64,000 nt of DNA from Streptomyces camponoticapitis (GTDB lineage Bacteria > Actinomycetota > Actinomycetes > Streptomycetales > Streptomycetaceae). Shown piece by piece: positions 60,278 through 64,000 of the stretch. The translations under genes were made by a program, and so were the position numbers. Under the pieces are notes generated by a model that worked only from the letters and a program-made list of their open reading frames with translations, searched no databases and was not told where the DNA came from. The first letter of the stretch is position 1. The number at the start of each line of letters is the position of its first letter. The DNA is taken from the NCBI RefSeq assembly GCF_014646115.1, contig NZ_BMMV01000017.1, positions 1 through 64,000 on the forward strand. The letters are read 5' to 3'.

Positions 60278-61396
60278 GTGGAGCACATGAACCGCCGCCG
60301 TACGCCGTCCCCGTCACCCCCGTCCCCAGGGTCCCCCCGGTCTCGGCGGCTGCCGTCCTGGCTGCCCCTGGACCCGTACATCCTCGCCCTCCTCGGCACC
60401 GTCGCCCTCGCGGCCCTGCTGCCCGCGTCCGGCACCACGGCGGACGTCGTCGGCGGGGCGTCGACCGGCGCGGTCGCGCTGCTCTTCTTCCTGTACGGCG
60501 CCCGGCTCTCGACCCGTGAAGCCGTGGACGGCCTCAAGAGCTGGCGGCTCCATCTGACCGTCCTGGCCTGCACGTTCCTGATCTTCCCGGTGCTGGGGCT
60601 GGCCGCCCGCGGGCTCGTGCCCTTCGTCCTGACACCCGAGCTCCACAACGGGCTGCTCTTCCTCTGCCTGGTCCCGTCGACGATCCAGTCGTCCATCGCC
60701 TTCACGTCCATGGCACGGGGCAACGTACCCGCGGCGATCTGCGCCGGATCCTTCTCCAGCATCGCGGGCATCGTGGTGACCCCGCTGCTCGCCGCCCTGC
60801 TGCTCGGCGGCGGCACCGCCGGCATCTCGCCCGACTCGCTGCTGCGCATCGTGGCGCAGCTGCTGCTGCCGTTCGTGGCGGGCCAGTTGCTACGGCGCTG
60901 GGTCGGCGGCTTCCTCGCCCGGCACCGCACACTGCTGGGCCGGGTGGACCGTGGCTCGATCCTGCTGGTCGTCTACACGGCCTTCAGCCAGGGCATGGTG
61001 GCGGGCATCTGGCACCAGGTCACCCCGGGGCGGCTCGGCGGGCTGTTCGCGGTCGAGGCGGTGCTGCTCACGGTGATGCTGACGATCACCTGGTACGGCT
61101 CGCGGCGGCTCGGCTTCAACAGGGCGGACCGGGTGGCGATCCAGTTCGCGGGCTCGAAGAAGAGCCTCGCGGCCGGGCTGCCGATGGCGAGTGTGCTGTT
61201 CGGCGCGCAGGCGAGCCTCGCGGTACTGCCGCTGATGCTGTTCCACATGCTTCAGCTGGTGGTGTGCGCGGTGATCGCCAAACACCGCTCGAAGGACACG
61301 CCGGAACAGGACACGGCGCTCACCCCGGCCGGCGTACCGGCGAGTGAGCCGAAGGGCGCGCCGCTGTCGAAAGGGAGAGCGCGCGGAGGTTGGTGA
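60278..61396 (+). CDS. Bile acid:sodium symporter-family (BASS/SBF-like) transporter
   Basis: A 372-residue membrane protein with about ten hydrophobic helices; hallmark regions are VALLFFLYGARLSTREAVDG and LFLCLVPSTIQSSIAFTSMA, and FAGSKKSLAAGLPMASVLFG near 285. This SBF-like (PF13593) group transports organic anions of unknown type. GTG 60278 or ATG 60287 may be the start. Divergent LysR upstream. Confidence 0.9.
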   Translation: MEHMNRRRTPSPSPPSPGSPRSRRLPSWLPLDPYILALLGTVALAALLPASGTTADVVGGASTGAVALLFFLYGARLSTREAVDGLKSWRLHLTVLACTFLIFPVLGLAARGLVPFVLTPELHNGLLFLCLVPSTIQSSIAFTSMARGNVPAAICAGSFSSIAGIVVTPLLAALLLGGGTAGISPDSLLRIVAQLLLPFVAGQLLRRWVGGFLARHRTLLGRVDRGSILLVVYTAFSQGMVAGIWHQVTPGRLGGLFAVEAVLLTVMLTITWYGSRRLGFNRADRVAIQFAGSKKSLAAGLPMASVLFGAQASLAVLPLMLFHMLQLVVCAVIAKHRSKDTPEQDTALTPAGVPASEPKGAPLSKGRARGGW

Positions 61397-61480
61397 GGAA
61401 CGAGCGGACCGAACACGGTCGACCCTCGACAGTGGCTCAAAGCGCCCGGAGGTGAACCGAGCCCCCGGAGAATTCAGGAG

Positions 61481-61522
61481 GGACCCGGCCGGCGCAGGGG
61501 GCGCTCCCCGCCGGCCGGGTCC
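61481..61522. terminator. Terminator hairpin between convergent genes
   Basis: GGACCCGGCCGGCG and its perfect complement (14-bp stem, 14-base loop), followed by TTAT. Between the BASS gene and the convergent fdhD. Confidence 0.85.
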
Positions 61523-61554
61523 TTATCCCGTGTATCCCGTGCAGCGGCAGCGCG

Positions 61555-62394
61555 TCACACCTCGCTGTGGAGGGCGATGCGGTCGTCGCCGGCATACACG
61601 TTCATGGAGGGGCCGCGGAGGAAGCCGACGAGCGTCAGCCCCGTCTCCGCGGCGAGGTCGACGGCGAGCGACGACGGTGCGGAGACCGCCGCCAGGACCG
61701 GGATTCCGGCCATCACCGCCTTCTGGGCGAGTTCGAAGGACGCCCGGCCCGAGACCAGCAGGATCACCCGCGAGAGCGGCAGCAGACCCTGCTGGAGCGC
61801 CCGCCCGACGAGTTTGTCCACCGCGTTGTGGCGGCCCACGTCCTCCCGGATGTCGAGGAGTTCGCCGGTCTCGGAGAAGAGGGCCGCGGCGTGCAGACCC
61901 CCGGTCCGGTCGAAGACCTGCTGTGCCGCCCGCAACCGGTCGGGGAGGCCGGAAAGCAGAGCCGGTTCGACCCGGACCGGGGGAGTGTCGGCGATCGGGA
62001 ACCGGGCCGTGGTGCGTACGGCGTCGAGGCTGGCCTTGCCGCAGAGCCCGCACGAGGACGTGGTGTAGACGTTGCGTTCCAGCGTGATGTCCGGCATCGG
62101 GACGCCGGGTGAGAGCTGGACGTCCACCACGTTGTACGTGTTCCTGCCGTCGTCCGTCGCGCCGGCGCAGTACACGATCGACCGGACGTCCTCGGCCGAG
62201 CCGAGGACGCCCTCACTGACCAGGAATCCGGCGGCGAGCGCGAAGTCGTCGCCGGGGGTGCGCATGGTGATGGCGAGCGGCTTGCCGTTCAGCCGGATCT
62301 CCATGGGTTCCTCGGCGACGAGGGTGTCGGGGCGGCTGGTGACGGCACCGTCCCTGATGCGGATGGTGCGGCGGCGTTCGGTGACCCGTCCCAT
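61555..62394 (-). CDS. fdhD: Formate dehydrogenase accessory sulfurtransferase FdhD
   Basis: A 279-residue protein that transfers sulfur from IscS to the molybdenum cofactor of formate dehydrogenase. The catalytic CxxC is in SSCGLCGKAS near 115, with SSS/TTS before it; further motifs are GDDFALAAGFLVSEG near 45 and EDVGRHNAVDKLVGRAL near 190. Start ATG 62394 (MGRVTERR). It is 56 bp downstream of the iron-sulfur subunit gene and probably co-transcribed. Confidence 0.95.
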   Translation of the reverse strand: MGRVTERRRTIRIRDGAVTSRPDTLVAEEPMEIRLNGKPLAITMRTPGDDFALAAGFLVSEGVLGSAEDVRSIVYCAGATDDGRNTYNVVDVQLSPGVPMPDITLERNVYTTSSCGLCGKASLDAVRTTARFPIADTPPVRVEPALLSGLPDRLRAAQQVFDRTGGLHAAALFSETGELLDIREDVGRHNAVDKLVGRALQQGLLPLSRVILLVSGRASFELAQKAVMAGIPVLAAVSAPSSLAVDLAAETGLTLVGFLRGPSMNVYAGDDRIALHSEV

Positions 62395-62450
62395 GGCGAT
62401 CCTTCCCGTTCCTCGCTCGTCGCGCCCCGCCGGTGCCGGGGCGACCGGCT

Positions 62451-63308
62451 CTAGTGCTGCTGCGCGTGCTGGTAGCCGAAGCGGCCCTTGATGCACAGAT
62501 TGCCGTGGGTCACCGGGTTGTCGTGCGGTGAGGTGACCTTGACGATCTCATTGTCCTGTACGTGCAGGGTGAGGTTGCAGCCCACGCCGCAGTACGCGCA
62601 GATGGTCGTGGTTTCCGTCTGCGCCTCCTCGTTCCAGGTCCCGGCCTCGCGCATGTCGAACTCCGACTTGAAGCTGAGCGCGCCCGTGGGGCAGACCTCG
62701 ATGCAGTTGCCGCAGTAGACGCACGCGGATTCGGGGAGCGCCACGGCGTGCTCGGTGGAGATCCGTGCGTCGAAGCCGCGGCCGGCGACGGAGATGGCGA
62801 AGGTGTTCTGCCACTGCTCGCCGCAGGCGTCCACGCACTTGTAGCAGAGGATGCACTTGTCGAGGTCGCGGACGTAGAGATCGTTGTCGATCTTCGGTGT
62901 CTCGTTGACCCGGGCCGCGTCGGGCCCGAACCGGTCGGGCTTCGCCTCGTACTCCTTGATCCACTCGGCCACCCGCGGTGTCGTGGAGAGGTCGGTGGAC
63001 GAGGCGAGCAGTTCCAGGACGACCTTGCGGCTGGTCCTGGCGCGCTCGGAGTCCGTCTTCACCTCCATGCCGGCCTCGGCGCGGCGTGAGCAGGCGGGAG
63101 CGAGCGTACGGGCGCCCTCGACCTCGACGACACAGACCCGGCACGCGTTCTTCGGGGTGAGCGTGTCGCCTTCGCAGAGCGTCGGGATGTCCTTGCCCGC
63201 CGCCCGGCAGGCGTCCAGGATCGTGGAGCCCTCGGGGACCCGGACGGGTTCGCCGTCGAGTGTGAACTCAAGCAGACGGCGCGGCAGTTGAAGAGGAATG
63301 ACGGTCAC
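62451..63308 (-). CDS. Iron-sulfur subunit of a formate-dehydrogenase-like complex
   Basis: A 285-residue protein. It begins with a 2Fe-2S ferredoxin domain (CEGDTLTPKNACRVCVVEVE near 45-65, a further Cys in ACSRR), then a His-Cys-type region and two 4Fe-4S motifs (CILCYKCVDACG and CVYCGNCIEVCPTG). Near the end it has CAYCGVGCNLTL and GNLCIKGRFGY, the 4Fe-4S start domain of molybdopterin oxidoreductases, and stops there. This equals the N-terminal part of FdsA/Fdh2A without the catalytic molybdenum domains. The GTG start overlaps the stop of the NuoF-like gene. Confidence 0.88.
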   Translation of the reverse strand: MTVIPLQLPRRLLEFTLDGEPVRVPEGSTILDACRAAGKDIPTLCEGDTLTPKNACRVCVVEVEGARTLAPACSRRAEAGMEVKTDSERARTSRKVVLELLASSTDLSTTPRVAEWIKEYEAKPDRFGPDAARVNETPKIDNDLYVRDLDKCILCYKCVDACGEQWQNTFAISVAGRGFDARISTEHAVALPESACVYCGNCIEVCPTGALSFKSEFDMREAGTWNEEAQTETTTICAYCGVGCNLTLHVQDNEIVKVTSPHDNPVTHGNLCIKGRFGYQHAQQH

Positions 63309-64000
63309 TTGAAAGCCCCCAGACGGTCGATGGCGGACTCGACGGCATTCCACGCGGTCTGTCCCAGACCGCAGATGGAGGCGTCGCGCATGGTCTGACC
63401 GACCTCGCGCAGCAGCGCGACGTCGTCGGACGCCTCGGCGCCCGTACGGTCCTTGATGCGGTGCAGCGCTTCCTCCTGGCGGACGGTGCCGACCCGGCAG
63501 GGCACGCACTGACCGCAGGACTCGTCGCGGAAGAACTCGGCGATGCGCAGCAGTGTCCGGGGCAGGCCGACGGTGTCGTCCATGACCAGGATCACGCCGG
63601 AGCCGAGGGTGGTGCCCGCGGCCCTGGTCCCCTCGAAGGTGAGCGGGATGTCCCGCTCGTCGGGCCGTACGAATCCGCCCGCCGCGCCGCCGAGCAGGAT
63701 CGCCCGGATCTCGGTCGGGGTGCCCGCGAGGTCGAGGAGATCACCGAGGGTGGCGCCGAACGGCAGCTCGTAGATGCCGGGCCGCTCGACGCTGCCCGAG
63801 ACGCAGAAGAGCTTGGGGCCGGTGGAGTTGCCGGTGCCGATCGCCGCGTACGCCTCGGCTCCCATCGTCAGGATGGGCAGCACGTTGATGAGCGTCTCGA
63901 CGTTGTTGGCGGCCGTCGGCTTGCCGAACAGCCCCTTCTCCACCGGGAACGGGGGCTTGGAGCGCGGCTCGCCGCGGAAGCCCTCGATGGAGTTGAAGAG
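63305..64000 (-). CDS. NuoF-like NADH-binding flavoprotein subunit (partial)
   Basis: The C-terminal 230 residues of an NADH dehydrogenase 51-kDa/FdsB-type subunit; the gene starts beyond the right edge. Visible are GKPTAANNVETLINVLPIL, the 4Fe-4S motif ESCGQCVPCRVGT and ICGLGQTAWNAVESAID at the end. It precedes and overlaps (GTGA) the iron-sulfur subunit gene, matching the FdsB-FdsA order of soluble NAD-linked formate dehydrogenases. Confidence 0.93.
   Translation of the reverse strand, partial: LFNSIEGFRGEPRSKPPFPVEKGLFGKPTAANNVETLINVLPILTMGAEAYAAIGTGNSTGPKLFCVSGSVERPGIYELPFGATLGDLLDLAGTPTEIRAILLGGAAGGFVRPDERDIPLTFEGTRAAGTTLGSGVILVMDDTVGLPRTLLRIAEFFRDESCGQCVPCRVGTVRQEEALHRIKDRTGAEASDDVALLREVGQTMRDASICGLGQTAWNAVESAIDRLGAFK

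Overview
The window is high-GC actinobacterial DNA, almost certainly a Streptomyces chromosome arm. This rests on GC-rich third codon positions, GTG/TTG starts, a sortase-E-type LAETG cell-wall protein, an MmyB-type regulator, and Streptomyces-restricted small families (DUF5133, DUF6204, DUF5988). No rRNA, tRNA or CRISPR array was seen.

Left edge (1-9.1 kb): the 3' end of a modular type I polyketide synthase (PKS) operon, all on the + strand. A fully reducing module (AT end-DH-ER-KR-ACP plus docking tail) is followed by an unusual 867-residue last PKS protein. It has only a KS, a shortened AT and a stub. The KS has Tyr in place of the second catalytic His, and the AT lacks its catalytic Ser. 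Then come a type II thioesterase, a styrene-monooxygenase-like flavoprotein and a 77-residue DUF5988 protein, with start/stop overlaps or short gaps, closed by an 18-bp-stem hairpin. No thioesterase domain is fused to the line within the window, so chain release is unexplained. Facing this operon is a three-gene minus-strand set (PIG-L deacetylase, maleylpyruvate-isomerase-like protein, methyltransferase) that resembles in kind the mycothiol-dependent sulfur tailoring genes of lincomycin biosynthesis.

11.5-17.3 kb is a decayed accessory strip. An arsR gene is split by a 933-bp ISAs1-type element with 29-bp terminal inverted repeats and a 10-bp target duplication; the element's transposase is itself internally deleted and frameshifted. 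Nearby are an intact arsR, an isoprenylcysteine-methyltransferase-like membrane protein, a frameshifted nucleoside-kinase-like gene, tails of an MFS transporter, a MocR regulator and an ISAzo13-type transposase, and the first third of an Rv2578c/SplB-like radical SAM gene that still has a perfect LexA/SOS box upstream.

17.3-58.9 kb is mostly ordinary Streptomyces coding. It includes an SRPBCC protein, a DHA2 exporter fused to three carboxypeptidase-regulatory-like repeats, a PAS-GAF-SpoIIE-HATPase phosphatase and a four-gene peptidase operon (M55, M20, S9, S66). Further along are an arginase-like protein, a DUF5107/TPR protein, a PAP2-diacylglycerol-kinase fusion, a lysine-free aminotransferase-like protein, metallo-hydrolases and DedA, a holin-like/alkaline-phosphatase-like membrane protein, transketolase and a frameshifted ferritin-like gene. 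The stretch ends with a secreted sugar dehydrogenase plus LamG-like pair, type II NADH dehydrogenase with pterin dehydratase, AraC, aldo/keto reductase and FadD.

Right edge (59.2-64 kb): a LysR regulator divergent from a bile-acid-symporter-type transporter, then a minus-strand formate-dehydrogenase-like operon (NuoF-like flavoprotein running off the window, an iron-sulfur subunit carrying only the first iron-sulfur part of a molybdopterin enzyme, and FdhD). Several convergent gene pairs are separated by strong hairpins that look like bidirectional terminators.
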